Positions 12,001 to 19,902 of a stretch of DNA of 64,000 bases are shown one piece after another. The position numbers and the translations under genes were made by a program. The notes beneath the pieces are model-generated. The model did not search any database and was not told the DNA's origin. It worked only from the letters and a program-made list of their open reading frames with translations. The stretch is from a virus: the IMG/VR virus record IMGVR_UViG_3300027969_000073, positions 27,084 through 91,083 of that record. The stretch is one strand, 5' to 3'. Numbering within the stretch: the first letter of the stretch is position 1; every line of letters starts with the position of its first letter.

Positions 12001-12375
12001 TTTTCCTATTTTGATTACCCCATTTACTTTGATAATCATTTTAAAAGCAATGTCTTGAGACTTAGAATCTCTATTTTTTCTTTCTTTATTGGCTTTGTCT
12101 AGTACTTCAATAGGATTATTATTGACATAATTTAAATCTCCAGGAGTACGCTCGTTATTAATTACACGTTGAATCTTTCTAAGGATTCGTAATTTAATTG
12201 GCTGTTTTTTAATTTGTTCTTTTGCAAATTCTTTAGCTTTTCTACTGTCAACTTCTAATTCAGGAATAGTCACTTTGCCTTCCTGAATTAAAGAATCTAA
12301 TAGTCCATTATTAAGAATTTGTTTAAATTCTTCTTCTGAACGCCATTTGTTATCGTACCAATACTGACAAGCCAT
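3016..12375 (-). CDS. crAss-like virion RNA polymerase fused to HExxH metalloprotease-like region
   Basis: This 3119-aa protein should be packaged in the capsid, injected with the DNA and used to transcribe early genes. The key evidence is DFDIDK at residues 2012-2017. The same DFDID triad of metal-binding aspartates is the catalytic loop of the virion polymerase gp66 of the crAss-like Cellulophaga phage phi14:2, a single-chain two-barrel enzyme related to eukaryotic RNA-interference polymerases. Upstream, HEAFH at residues 637-641 fits a gluzincin-type zinc protease; a predicted zincin region has been noted in crAss-like giant proteins. The protein is longer than phi14:2 gp66 (about 2180 aa), so about 900 residues are extra fused material, including a low-complexity P/E/T/A-rich linker around residues 440-540. 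Neighbours are the ferritin-like gene (11-base gap upstream) and another giant gene downstream. The role of the protease-like part, such as self-processing, is inference. Confidence 0.88.
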   Translation of the reverse strand: MACQYWYDNKWRSEEEFKQILNNGLLDSLIQEGKVTIPELEVDSRKAKEFAKEQIKKQPIKLRILRKIQRVINNERTPGDLNYVNNNPIEVLDKANKERKNRDSKSQDIAFKMIIKVNGVIKIGKENVENKALLKALEKSEIFANIKENLEEGIPYMMVPSAYGLYPMRIRSSKVKETTEFNDVKLALANLLKAVESQDILNARRKIEKMLYHTTVERTTTNKILVSKQDNNLGKVVSQLFDTAEEAQNYIGELLYRCDWDKINSGTYNQTLAQIGAVTTDLYSEDGNFFSSSSFVIEAYQMSPEDRANVELIMEAKMPTSKASVEFSNLALSRTMPVNNTKDKKNESPIFSAPINDVTAAVDIANKEVVRDINIPNSNLVARVIASVENGVVTIKSIQKLAITPRKGGNPTVQVLSINNKESQEATKAFFAREDIKKLQTPQSVKKEETPTEAPTEEKKSIIKTATSNFLKSAVDVAASESAANRPDAPPVAEQQSLDSIIASSTEIAPEEPTSVDNFDDFDLGFDIDSTGTERQNGPESDKVRTMLKPKVDGTKWNQQEALEWLKRTLGKAYKRGSGRKGTVRIFHSLEALENYLPKETYEMLLEARKNGKELHGLFTQAALFLSKNADAGVEFHEAFHIVFNLALPLRSRIRILNEAMEKYPDELPLKKIVDSEGNTTYEYPTYIEIEEVLADKFMEYMQAKEQVDPAEKSKAKEIFKTFKGMNRMIQIFFSRNRQFDIEQIFENIDLGAYKNSIQFRNTVLPTSARMMSKDVNTDKKYNSAEEERQAFVYMQTVMDELFNVIRSKEENQFKGDVQIIKDLGVDKFYTMLVSQIYADTKANIAANTSAALPLKKLVGVLTNNLKDVEEVDIQGSKFLQFKRPTDLLERFNQSLTLRGITMSLNTVEESAVDFKPDEEDFMDAQEENTVENSWMKGYIEMDPKISMSQKLKSFFATIPKYNANGKPLLNEFNVQEKESPSYIFGYLLSRISDSYSVADMMAKIDGIINDKTFMPHIADQIALDPGLKTDLWLAIGQKNFATFSFVYEKDGDYSVVNSNRQTYDAIIKDTIVANFLVQENALFGKDKNGARNFENVNTEKAGAIFDKIQSLKEKAADVNNRVENETFEKAVDLLFQMMSKDFAELYINLTPEDLVNVWKPTKGKTRKASWGNIINLINVVSDIAHELELGNNPFLYARPEQLVVDPKVKKNKNNIERLATILQPALEQEVVAVFRSIKGKTTYNLILSNFLNKQLNKFKDPKKFAQYMEEIKGDEYMKNLPFLKDLANPEEDLGSLLEAVVLDGLVRKGKNRSVNYTEMSDIELMVTELGMFYNSGKSARGISRFKLPIPADSPTIPFITARRFDKEEIVNRLLQNAKAEYSRIVKVKNLPANSPLRLVPNYVKRGVKFQSMSFLNKLDFKKGFDEKKVKEAIKEFMEKDYLQLQYQSYLKTGVIKSINPVTGAITFADKLLSNKIKDQAAFFTDYLYNAYYMNTQLTTVFAGDLAFYKNTDNFQKRYKQVMSPGMFTNTEGIPDTFNSIILKDEILPTKAATSKAIVEIIKSSDLTAEEKKKLITLWTAGLTDVKSSEYKGNNTTDGATMISIHRRKAQLEGLNRWTDAHQIAYNKELKGIPLDITEFDLFRPEKPYYFAHRISNGTVVPAQIKNSEVVLTRALAAKFAKLEAVYDTLMNGIKNEDGTTTTVDSAIFESAIKVGGSKSFINGNEDYATYTKQKDGSYKLSSNPEIVVLNAADYRLQQETPEHFIDSEGNFSTQLRNLIIADMDLEGDYTINNQTMKGKDVVRLYQELVVEDLRTSFEDVKEMFLKPDGNIDYQKLAKELRKEVISRNMGQEYLDALAPIEVTLKNGDKDYRTTLPLYHPLISYKMEAVMNSFFKNRVTKQKISGGAVVNASSYGIADNLDFIVDEKTGTITFEAMMPWTSRKYFPLNADGEVDIDTIRETAPELLEIIGLRIPNEDKYSTFNIKIVGFTPPEMGGMLILPREITTLAGLDFDIDKTYLMTRSFTVDTKGKPKYTKFQSTLDSESEAKELAKSIFQNFGDFSRFVKTNFEGNNLEKMLNVRRELMDSLPEKLTKEEKSELFDDVKILKDSKKQAILMYGPDSAFVQTIQDEIDTLYKAISNDLPFNETSQEIQKKHQDVIDVIAKKLMSEKFNAVQYNSTAARDNKKIEIIQGILANKNTASAILNPGNFDVLKENAARIRLIQAGKKKEATLTGSELLDAASVLDEGDNFNINYPSTQSELFRRGMTGKELIGIYANHNVHHAKAQYTNMKLKVPIYFNGIPYTELNQIKSPTGTRISKALASNVAAAVDNANDPVASFLNMNTYTANVQSMLQRLGVEERTVFAFLNQPVILELTRNYFNDKGSLSDDKNFRTTMSRWKTLLANKIKEAGVEVEADTSTDFSNEILERDLLPSGTLEYYQNQLNVLQAFETYHSIASELAMGIQASKSDTKGVGPASANNYTTINKQDRLLRKIEKDTNSIQGLEEAFIESPFSEQIMMPAFTKYGLIEPINIFDKIYSAIGKVDSTTGRIKYSALGELKNEFSDQKGEMYSLTEKEASLIDINYINFLASAFPFFKHSQSNEILTKLPDELVKWQKETPINSPYRKLLDSLYVVDSNDYSPIKRIQYYATGKDTLDRQYARQSWERMLQDSDPKVREMALKLVKYTYFSAGYGFGPFTFSNLVPVLFWSDAYQEANNIVDVNGRTFNKFLETALAAGINKNEEIKKRFKRQFMQNHGGKETFTHTVKVDVTTNPLEKGLTPEQENSVLTLAAKESKNGIVKTAKGNLIVNLSKNRQLTPTTNNSQPVEFIKVAKKGKQFTIYQLVKTDFDVKNDFADFDGRTNLTTATYVPLTSLGESNFAIEFDYNRDLNVSSLKENKTETPKSPIQSMQDSFMDQITAAALEPDETKTIPTTVAPVTQNLADIKGVTSTGKVNADYNYNPSNVSEQKREEYKQYVLDKLGIPNISYNANSIDFKYSDFSISISKDGSVSYNKIPQKIAELSIKDAGYDIKFMIGLNKLAEENLNTKSVVNKPNALSSMVDTSLSQRLGIFETIGNKDYDEYTAAGGKMNKENFLSLSPNEQQTAIWQAKNCKE

Positions 12376-12386
12376 ATTTTTTATTT

Positions 12387-12869
12387 TTACCCTTCACTTC
12401 TTTCTAACATGTCTGCATCAAATAGCAACATGTTATCTGTAAGTTTAAGACGGTTAATTAAATCACCATATTCCCCTACTGCTGATACTTGTATCATAAT
12501 AAAGTCCTGTAGCAAAATTAACACTTTTCTTGATATATTCATACTAGCAGTCTTCTCATATTCTGCTAACAAGTCTGCTTCCATTTGGTAAGCCAATTCT
12601 AAAGCGTCTCCAATAGAAGCTACACTAGTTGTTACTGGATCTAAAGACTCTGTAGAAAGCTCGCAATTCATGTCATTCATAAACTGTTCTAACTTATTAT
12701 AATGAGTACGCTCGTCCAAAGATTCTGACAAAAAGAATTTCTCTGCACCAAAGTATCCTAATGACTTCATGCGATTAGTAAGATGTTGGTAAACATGAGA
12801 AGCTGTTAATTCTAATTTACCAAACTTATTCAATTCTTTTTCTTCTATTTCTGTAAGTAATTTTTCCAT
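12387..12869 (-). CDS. Ferritin-like diiron protein
   Basis: This 160-aa helical protein has the residue pattern of the ferritin fold. A first helix carries ELTASHVYQHL with E20 as candidate iron ligand. A second carries ExxH (E53, H56; DERTHY) followed by N65. A third carries AYQMEADLLAEYEK. A fourth carries QVSAVGEYGDLINRL with candidate glutamates. This is close to the ferritin layout (helix A Glu, helix B ExxH, helix C Glu, helix D Gln/Glu) and the length matches one ferritin subunit. Iron storage or oxidation is known for the family. What it does in a phage particle or infected cell is unknown. It sits between two giant virion-cassette genes with 11-base gaps on each side, so it is expressed with the cargo proteins. 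A ferritin-like four-helix bundle that has lost iron chemistry is the alternative. Confidence 0.72.
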   Translation of the reverse strand: MEKLLTEIEEKELNKFGKLELTASHVYQHLTNRMKSLGYFGAEKFFLSESLDERTHYNKLEQFMNDMNCELSTESLDPVTTSVASIGDALELAYQMEADLLAEYEKTASMNISRKVLILLQDFIMIQVSAVGEYGDLINRLKLTDNMLLFDADMLERSEG

Positions 12870-12880
12870 TGTGATTTATT

Positions 12881-15800
12881 TTATTTACAACCTTGTGTAC
12901 TAATTTCTGCTTGTGCAGCAATATCTTTGAGGTACTTTTCTATTAATTCTTTTCTCTTACTTTGAGTATCTACTATTTCAAAAGTGTTTTTGATATCTTC
13001 TAATTTAGATTCTATATCAGCTCTTAAAGTGTCACTGATATCTGCTTCTAAGTCAAACATATAATTACCTACTACTGTATTGTATTCTTCTATAGTAGGA
13101 TTAGGATTATTTAATAATTTTTGAGCTTCTAAATCAAAATCAGTAATACGATTTTTAAGTTCTATTCGTTTTTTAATAATAGTTTTTTCTACTTTCTGAT
13201 TTGCAGTAGCTTGAGCAGCAAGTGTTATTTTTCTATTATACTCTTCATAAATAGGTTTATAGATAGCATATAAATTATCAGGCATGTTACCTTGCTTTTC
13301 TCCGTATGTATCTGGATAATCTTTTATGTTAGGAATAGCTTTAGCTAATTCTACTTGTTCTTGCGCTCTTAATGTTTCTATTGTCTGATTAGTATTAGTA
13401 CCTTTAGAAATTGTTTTTTCTTTAACAGTAGTACCAGTTTGCTGTGCCACAATGGCTTTTCTAAGTGCTAAAAAATTTGACGGCATACTTTCTTTGAAAG
13501 CTGGCAATCTTCCTAAAAATACTCCATCATTGTAAACTTCTATAATAACATTTTTATCAGATATTTCTACTAGTTCTCCTGTTTCTTTATCTCTGTAAGG
13601 TTGAGTTTCTTTTACTACAAAAGTAGCCTCAATGTTATTTTTTTCTAGTTTTTCGTTAGATAAAAAGTCAGCATCATTAATTAAAGCAGTATTAACCTTT
13701 TGGTCAGTTTGCATTTTTTTGTACTTACCTTTTTCTTTATTATAAATAGGTTTATAATTTTCGTCTAATTCTACATCGTTAAGTATTGGTATAATTCTAG
13801 CGCTTGAAACAGGACTTCCTTTTACAAATTCTGAAGTTCCAGGACCCATAAGGCTAGCAAACTGCTCTTCTAATGATAATTCTTTAGGGTTTGCTTGTGC
13901 AATATCATTAGGGTCTGCAAAGTTTAGATGAGGGTCTTTATTACTCTTTTCAACTTTTGCTTCTTGATGTAGTTGTTCAAGTGCTCCTAATACTTGTGGT
14001 ATTAAAGATGGGTTCTCACCAACTAGTTCTTCAAATGCTTCAAAACTATTTCCAATATAAATATCTTGTTCATTTAAGATATTTTTAATCTTAAGAAATA
14101 CTGCAGGCTTATGACGTAATGCTTCTAAAGAAGTAGTGTCAGAAATATGTCCTGTTAAAGTACTTAAGTCTTGTACAGGTACTCCATTTTGTATAGCTTC
14201 TTGAGTATGTCTATCTAAAATGTCTTCAATTTCTTGTAATTCATTTTTAGCTTTTTTGTCTAAAATAACATTTTCACCTGTTAATGATTTCTCATCAGCA
14301 GCTCCTTTATCAGCTCTAGAACCAGTTTTACTTTTTTCAATAGTTTCTTTAACTTTTTCTAAAGCTAATTTGGTCATATTTTCTATGTATTGTTCCTCTA
14401 ATTTTTCATAGACGTCCATATACTTTTCTGCTCCTTTTGTAGTAAATAACATGCTGTACATGCTAGCTACTTCTGCTTCTCTAGACTTAATTGAAATTAA
14501 ATCTTTGATAAGAGGAATTACCTGTTTGCTTGTAGTTTTATAACCAATAGGGTCTTCAGCTTTCCATTCATTAACTATTTGCTTAAATCTATCTTTAGCA
14601 TTAGTAATAATCTCAGCTTTGCCATCAGAAGTTGCATCTACAATTGTAGCTAATATTTTATCAGCTGTAGTAGGGTCAACTTTGTTATTAGTTATTTTAC
14701 GAATATCATCTTCTAGAACAGCTTTTCTTTCATTCAAATTTTTGTTTACTGAACGTAAGTAAGTCATTTGATCTTTTAGTCCTTCAACAGCTGCTTCATT
14801 TTTTAAGAATGGAGAGAATTTTCTATTAAAGATTTTATCCACAAAATATTTATCAGCATTAAATACTGCTTCTACTTCTTTAGTAGATTCAAGAATATCT
14901 TTAACTCTTTTTCTAGTTTTGCCTAAAGATTCTTTTCTACTTTCTTCTGTAAACTCTTGAACTCCTTCAACAGCAAACTGCTCGTTGAATTTTTTCAAAG
15001 GAATTTTTTCAAAAGAATCTAAATCTTGTAGGATAGTATCAGCTACTCCTAACTTATCACGAGTAGTAACAAAGGAATGAAGTAAGTCGTGTTCTTTATT
15101 TTTGTAATTATATATATCTCCTCTAGCTTCATAATCATCTAACTCACTTTGAATAGTAAGACTAGTGGCCATGTTTTTAAAGTTGGTTGCTAAGACTTCA
15201 TTAGTAGAAACCCCATCATTTATTTTTTGAGCTACTGCACGAGATTCTTCAATGTCTCTTCTCATGCCTTTAATCTCTTCTCTTATACCTCCAAATTTTT
15301 TGATTCCTTCGTACTTAATACCTTCTGCTTTTCCTGTCTGAGCATTATATCTAACTCCTATAGTAGGCATACGCATTCCTAGTAATCCCATAAGAGCTCC
15401 AATACTCATAGAATCTTGTCCTTCTGTACTACCTGCATAATTACGAGCAGCTTTAGACATGGCATCTATAAAACTCATAGAAGTTTCCATAGAGCCTTTA
15501 GTGTGTTTAGCTGTGTAGTAATCACTTAAACCTTCTTGAAGTACTCCTTGTGAATACTCTTCAAATCCTTCAACAACTCCTGATTTTAATCCTCCTCCAT
15601 AAATAATAGCTTCACGAGACCATTTATTCATTTTGTCAGCATTAGCAATTGCTTTTCCCTCAACTAAACTTACTCCTTTTAATGGATTAAGTCTGCTTAA
15701 TGCTTGATTAATTTTATAGCCTCCTGTAAAAGCTTTAGAGAATTGAATCATGTTAGAGAATCCTACTAAAGGCACATTAGTAAACCAGGCTGTTTCTGAA

Positions 15801-16975
15801 GCTTCCTCTGCTTTACTTTTATATAAAGCTGTTTCCGCTTCTGAAGGAGCTTTACCATTTATCTTAGTATGATTGTCTATTAAACTTTGTAAAGTTTGGT
15901 CATAAGTATCACGAGCAATTAAAGAAGATTCATATGCACCTGAACGTACCATTGAGGTAGCTGTACCTATTCCTTTTCTCCATTTCTCTGTATAAGCTTC
16001 TAGTTTAGCAGCTTTGCCTAAATCGTCTAGTTTATCTATACCTCTAAGCAATCGCATACTTTTTCCAAAGGTAATAAAGTTAGTTCCTTTGGCTGCTAAA
16101 TTTACTCCCTGTACTCCAAGTCTAGTTGCTTGAGCTCCTAATCTTGCAGTGTTAGCTGCAACTGAAGCACCTCCTGTAAAAGGAGCAGCTGCTGTTGCTA
16201 GTAACTCTGTAGCAATTGCTCCTGCTACAAAAGATATTGCAGGTGCTATATCTTCATTAATAGATTTTAATGGATGTGTCCATATACGAGAAAAGAAATT
16301 TCTATTGGTTCCATTTTCATCTTGATAATATTTGGAACCACCATAAACAAATGTACCTTCGTCAATACCACGGTCCATTGATTCCCATGCATCAAATGCT
16401 CCATTATTAAATAGCTTAGCGCTATCCCAATTAAATAGTGCAGAACCCATACCATATACTGTAGGAATAACTCCTCCAATTGCTGTTAAAGTTCTACCTA
16501 ATAATTTACCAACAGTTTTAGTGGCAGCTTCCAAGACTCCCTGATTTTCATCTAAGTCGTCTAGGTATTGGTTAACTCTTTTATTGTAAGCCTTTTCGTG
16601 GTAACGAGCAAAATCTTTTATCTCGTCGTTAAAACGAATTCCGTATTTATCTTTGTCAAGTAGTTGAACCATTTTAGGCCCATAATCATCTAAAGCTGCT
16701 GCTCTTTCTATAGGATTAGGAATAGCTTTAACTAAGTCAACTGGTGTATATAATAAAGCTGCTTTAGGGTCAATAATGAAATTAGTCTTTTGAGTAAACC
16801 CTCTTGTAGGAGCAATACTTCCAATAGAACCTAAGTTCTTTAGAAACTCTTCTTGAGGAGTATTAACAGGTCTATAATCAGAATAGGGGTCATACTTGGA
16901 AGGACGATAATCAGAAATATCACCTTTGCTAGTGTCTATACCTTTTACCTTAACTGGTTTTTCTTCTTCTTCCAT
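12881..16975 (-). CDS. Giant virion cargo/ejection-type protein (1364 aa)
   Basis: I do not recognise a catalytic domain. The N-terminus is acidic and lysine-rich (MEEEEKPVKVKG) and then Y/P-rich. Two hydrophobic, small-residue-rich stretches at about residues 160-183 and 245-275 (rich in A, G, T) could insert into or cross a membrane. The remaining part is highly charged and alpha-helical, with long coiled-coil-like stretches from about residue 550 to 900 and again near the C-terminus. It ends in STQGCK. Size, helical content and position between the 958-aa protein and the ferritin and polymerase genes match the internal cargo proteins of crAss-like virions, which are released into the host with the DNA. 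This role is inferred from context. Confidence 0.72.
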   Translation of the reverse strand: MEEEEKPVKVKGIDTSKGDISDYRPSKYDPYSDYRPVNTPQEEFLKNLGSIGSIAPTRGFTQKTNFIIDPKAALLYTPVDLVKAIPNPIERAAALDDYGPKMVQLLDKDKYGIRFNDEIKDFARYHEKAYNKRVNQYLDDLDENQGVLEAATKTVGKLLGRTLTAIGGVIPTVYGMGSALFNWDSAKLFNNGAFDAWESMDRGIDEGTFVYGGSKYYQDENGTNRNFFSRIWTHPLKSINEDIAPAISFVAGAIATELLATAAAPFTGGASVAANTARLGAQATRLGVQGVNLAAKGTNFITFGKSMRLLRGIDKLDDLGKAAKLEAYTEKWRKGIGTATSMVRSGAYESSLIARDTYDQTLQSLIDNHTKINGKAPSEAETALYKSKAEEASETAWFTNVPLVGFSNMIQFSKAFTGGYKINQALSRLNPLKGVSLVEGKAIANADKMNKWSREAIIYGGGLKSGVVEGFEEYSQGVLQEGLSDYYTAKHTKGSMETSMSFIDAMSKAARNYAGSTEGQDSMSIGALMGLLGMRMPTIGVRYNAQTGKAEGIKYEGIKKFGGIREEIKGMRRDIEESRAVAQKINDGVSTNEVLATNFKNMATSLTIQSELDDYEARGDIYNYKNKEHDLLHSFVTTRDKLGVADTILQDLDSFEKIPLKKFNEQFAVEGVQEFTEESRKESLGKTRKRVKDILESTKEVEAVFNADKYFVDKIFNRKFSPFLKNEAAVEGLKDQMTYLRSVNKNLNERKAVLEDDIRKITNNKVDPTTADKILATIVDATSDGKAEIITNAKDRFKQIVNEWKAEDPIGYKTTSKQVIPLIKDLISIKSREAEVASMYSMLFTTKGAEKYMDVYEKLEEQYIENMTKLALEKVKETIEKSKTGSRADKGAADEKSLTGENVILDKKAKNELQEIEDILDRHTQEAIQNGVPVQDLSTLTGHISDTTSLEALRHKPAVFLKIKNILNEQDIYIGNSFEAFEELVGENPSLIPQVLGALEQLHQEAKVEKSNKDPHLNFADPNDIAQANPKELSLEEQFASLMGPGTSEFVKGSPVSSARIIPILNDVELDENYKPIYNKEKGKYKKMQTDQKVNTALINDADFLSNEKLEKNNIEATFVVKETQPYRDKETGELVEISDKNVIIEVYNDGVFLGRLPAFKESMPSNFLALRKAIVAQQTGTTVKEKTISKGTNTNQTIETLRAQEQVELAKAIPNIKDYPDTYGEKQGNMPDNLYAIYKPIYEEYNRKITLAAQATANQKVEKTIIKKRIELKNRITDFDLEAQKLLNNPNPTIEEYNTVVGNYMFDLEADISDTLRADIESKLEDIKNTFEIVDTQSKRKELIEKYLKDIAAQAEISTQGCK

Positions 16976-17005
16976 AACGTATTTTATTATTCAAAGATAG
17001 TTAAA

Positions 17006-19882
17006 TTATTGGCCCATTACACTTTCTAGACTAAACTGAGCAGGTACAAAGTATTGTTCAGAACCTAAACCTGACTGATAAACTACTGCATCCATTTCAT
17101 CTCCTGTGCCAAATATTAAATTGTTTTTCATTATTTGTACTGGCAAACTTCCTGACATATCTAATGGTTTAGAAACAACTGGTTGTCTTACATATTGACC
17201 ATTAGCATCTACAATTATTTTATCTACTGTCATCAATACTTCTCCTTTACTTACTTTGTAATTAATAGTAAATCCTGATTGAGTTCCATCTGCATTTTGT
17301 TGCCATACTGCAGGTGGCTCAGTAATTTCTGTAGCTAAATGATTATTTTCAATAGCATCATTTAATCGAGCTCCCATTTCTAAATAACGTTCTCTACGTT
17401 CAGGATTAGAAATAAGGGCAATGTTGGCGTAAGATTCTAAGTTTTTATTAAATGTTACTCCTGCTTCTGGGTCACTTGCTTGTGCTTCTAAAGCAGCTTT
17501 ACCAAATTTAATGTAATTATCTTTAGCTCTTTCTGCTGGGTTAATTGTAGTACCTTCTACTACTGTATATAGGTTTACAGGGTTAGCATCGTACCAAGCT
17601 TTTTTCTCAGCAGCACTAGCACTAATTTCAGTATCAGTTAAATCTTCTGCTTTTTTACCTAGTCTATGAGCACTAATCATTTTAGCAGCATAAGCATCAG
17701 CACTTTGAGAACCTGGTTGGAATTCTTTTTTAATATTGTATCTCAGAATAGGATTACCATTTTGATCATTTCCTGCATAATGAGGAGTTTCTTCGTAAGC
17801 ATTTAAATCAAATGTTTCTCTTAAATTAGGATTAGTAATTACACTAGTTTTACCTGTTCTATCATCAAAGTTTACTCGTTCAATTGAAGAGCCTCCTGTA
17901 GTATTACTCTTAGCATAGTTGATGATATCTGTAACTGCATTGCCTGTATATTTATCAAAACGTGTGTCCATATATATTTCAGGAGAAGCTACTGCAAATT
18001 GTGTTCTAAGGTTAACTAAATAATTATCCATTACAGATTGCCCAAATTTAGCTATTGCATCAGGCTGAACATTTTCTAATTTTTTCCAATCAAGACCTGT
18101 ACCTGCAACATTTAATCCTTTATTTACAATATCTGTAGTTAAGAAATCTTTATTATGCTCTTGAATAATTTGAATCATTTTTAATGGATCTTTTTGAGCT
18201 TTTTTTTCCCAAACTTCTTTCATAGTTTGGTCTGCAGTTAATTCAATAATATTTTCAAAAGTTTTAATATCAGAGCTTTTAGCAACACTAAGTTCGAATT
18301 TATCTCCTAACATTGTTTGTAACTCGTCTATAGCAGCTTCTTTTTCTGCTCCTGAAGCACTTGCTACTTTTTTCTTTTGCAATGCTATTTTAGAATCATA
18401 GTCAGCAAGTTTTTGGTCAAACGCTGAAATTCTAAGGTCAAGAATTTTATATTGAGAAAAAGTTTTTTCTGTCTCGTTAATTCTTTCTACAATTGGCTGG
18501 CCTATAGATAAAGTTGTATTTAAATCTTCTACTAACCAAGCTCCTTGACGAGCTCTTGCCATATCTGTTAACTCATCTAAAAACTCTGCTTCCATTCCCG
18601 TAGATTTTACACCATGTAAACGTGAATACAAATCTTGACTTACTCCAGCTTCTTTAATAGCTGCTCTGTTACCTGTAGCATCTGAAGAACTTGTAATTCC
18701 TTTAGTAGAAGATTTAACTATATCTGAGTTAATTCCCCCAATAGCATTAAACTCTTCTAAAGTTTTATTGTTCTTTTCTCTTCTTGCAGTTGCTGCTGGG
18801 TCAGTTAAATTATCTGTACTGTATTTAATATTACGATAGTCTACAATATCTGCTGCAGCATCGCCAATAACATCAAATTTATTTTGACCAAAGTCTACAT
18901 ACAATTTTTCTGAAAAATCATCTAAACGTCCTTGTGCAGCATACTCTTGGTATCCTTCAAGAATATTTGCTTGTAAAGATTTAGCTTCTTTTAATTTTGC
19001 TTCTAAAATTTCTCTTTCACTTTTATCTAAAGTAGGAATTTTTAATTTTTCATTTATTTGAGCAATTTGGTCATCTACTTGACCAAATGCTCCTCTAATA
19101 ACATTTTCTTTAAATTGTTCGCCTGTTGCTGCATTAGAGTTAGCATTATAGTACCATTCTCTACGATCATAATCCTCTTGCCAATTTTTGTATTTATCAG
19201 AAGTTTTTAAAAAATTTGTTATTTCTGTAGCAATTTGCTCTCGATTTTTTTCAGTAACTTCAACATTTAATCTTTGTAATGTATCAGCATTAAGTTGACC
19301 ATATTGACCTAAACTATTAATACGTTGTTCAGGAGTCATTCCTGCTAATTGTAAAGATTCTTTTCGAATGTTTTCTTCTTCATTAGCTAAAGGAGGCTGA
19401 ACATTAATTTGATTATAAGCCTCTTCTTTAGGGTCATAGTTAGTACCTTTAAATTGGTGATTAGTCTTAAATAACCAAGTGTCATAATCTCTTTGAGTAA
19501 TTCCATTCGGTTTACCAATTTTTTCTTTCATCTCTTTTTTAGCTTCTTGTAAAGCTGTATAATTTCCTTGAATAGAAACTAATTCAGGGTCTTTTGTATA
19601 CAGTTTTTGAAGCCCTGCTAATTGCTTAGCAGCTTGAGTATAATTTTTAGAGGTTGCTAAGTTTTGAGCAATCTCGTCTCTTTTTTCTTTAAGAGTTTGC
19701 ATTAACTCTTTACTTCTAGGATCGTCTTGATTTAATTTAGAAATTTCAAAGTCAGCTGCATCTAGAGCTGCTTTGGTAGTTTCTAATTTTTCATACATCT
19801 GAGATAAAGGTTCTGCAAACGCTTCGTATCCTAAAGGTTTGTACTCAGTTTTTACTGGAGTAGAAAATGGTGTAATTGCCAT
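17006..19882 (-). CDS. Large coiled-coil virion protein (958 aa), probable cargo
   Basis: The protein starts MAITPFSTPVKTEYKPLGYEAFAEPLSQMYEKLETTK. It soon becomes a long, charged helical protein with repeated heptad-like segments (about residues 30-120, 270-310 and 480-530), then a more globular beta-rich C-terminal third that ends SLESVMGQ. No enzyme motif is visible. It lies between the 1550-aa hydrolase-bearing protein (20-base gap) and the 1364-aa protein (30-base gap), all co-directional. The gene order suggests a structural or ejected component of the same virion subassembly. I cannot name a precise homologue. Confidence 0.7.
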   Translation of the reverse strand: MAITPFSTPVKTEYKPLGYEAFAEPLSQMYEKLETTKAALDAADFEISKLNQDDPRSKELMQTLKEKRDEIAQNLATSKNYTQAAKQLAGLQKLYTKDPELVSIQGNYTALQEAKKEMKEKIGKPNGITQRDYDTWLFKTNHQFKGTNYDPKEEAYNQINVQPPLANEEENIRKESLQLAGMTPEQRINSLGQYGQLNADTLQRLNVEVTEKNREQIATEITNFLKTSDKYKNWQEDYDRREWYYNANSNAATGEQFKENVIRGAFGQVDDQIAQINEKLKIPTLDKSEREILEAKLKEAKSLQANILEGYQEYAAQGRLDDFSEKLYVDFGQNKFDVIGDAAADIVDYRNIKYSTDNLTDPAATARREKNNKTLEEFNAIGGINSDIVKSSTKGITSSSDATGNRAAIKEAGVSQDLYSRLHGVKSTGMEAEFLDELTDMARARQGAWLVEDLNTTLSIGQPIVERINETEKTFSQYKILDLRISAFDQKLADYDSKIALQKKKVASASGAEKEAAIDELQTMLGDKFELSVAKSSDIKTFENIIELTADQTMKEVWEKKAQKDPLKMIQIIQEHNKDFLTTDIVNKGLNVAGTGLDWKKLENVQPDAIAKFGQSVMDNYLVNLRTQFAVASPEIYMDTRFDKYTGNAVTDIINYAKSNTTGGSSIERVNFDDRTGKTSVITNPNLRETFDLNAYEETPHYAGNDQNGNPILRYNIKKEFQPGSQSADAYAAKMISAHRLGKKAEDLTDTEISASAAEKKAWYDANPVNLYTVVEGTTINPAERAKDNYIKFGKAALEAQASDPEAGVTFNKNLESYANIALISNPERRERYLEMGARLNDAIENNHLATEITEPPAVWQQNADGTQSGFTINYKVSKGEVLMTVDKIIVDANGQYVRQPVVSKPLDMSGSLPVQIMKNNLIFGTGDEMDAVVYQSGLGSEQYFVPAQFSLESVMGQ

Positions 19883-19902
19883 AATATTTTATATTATTTT
19901 CC

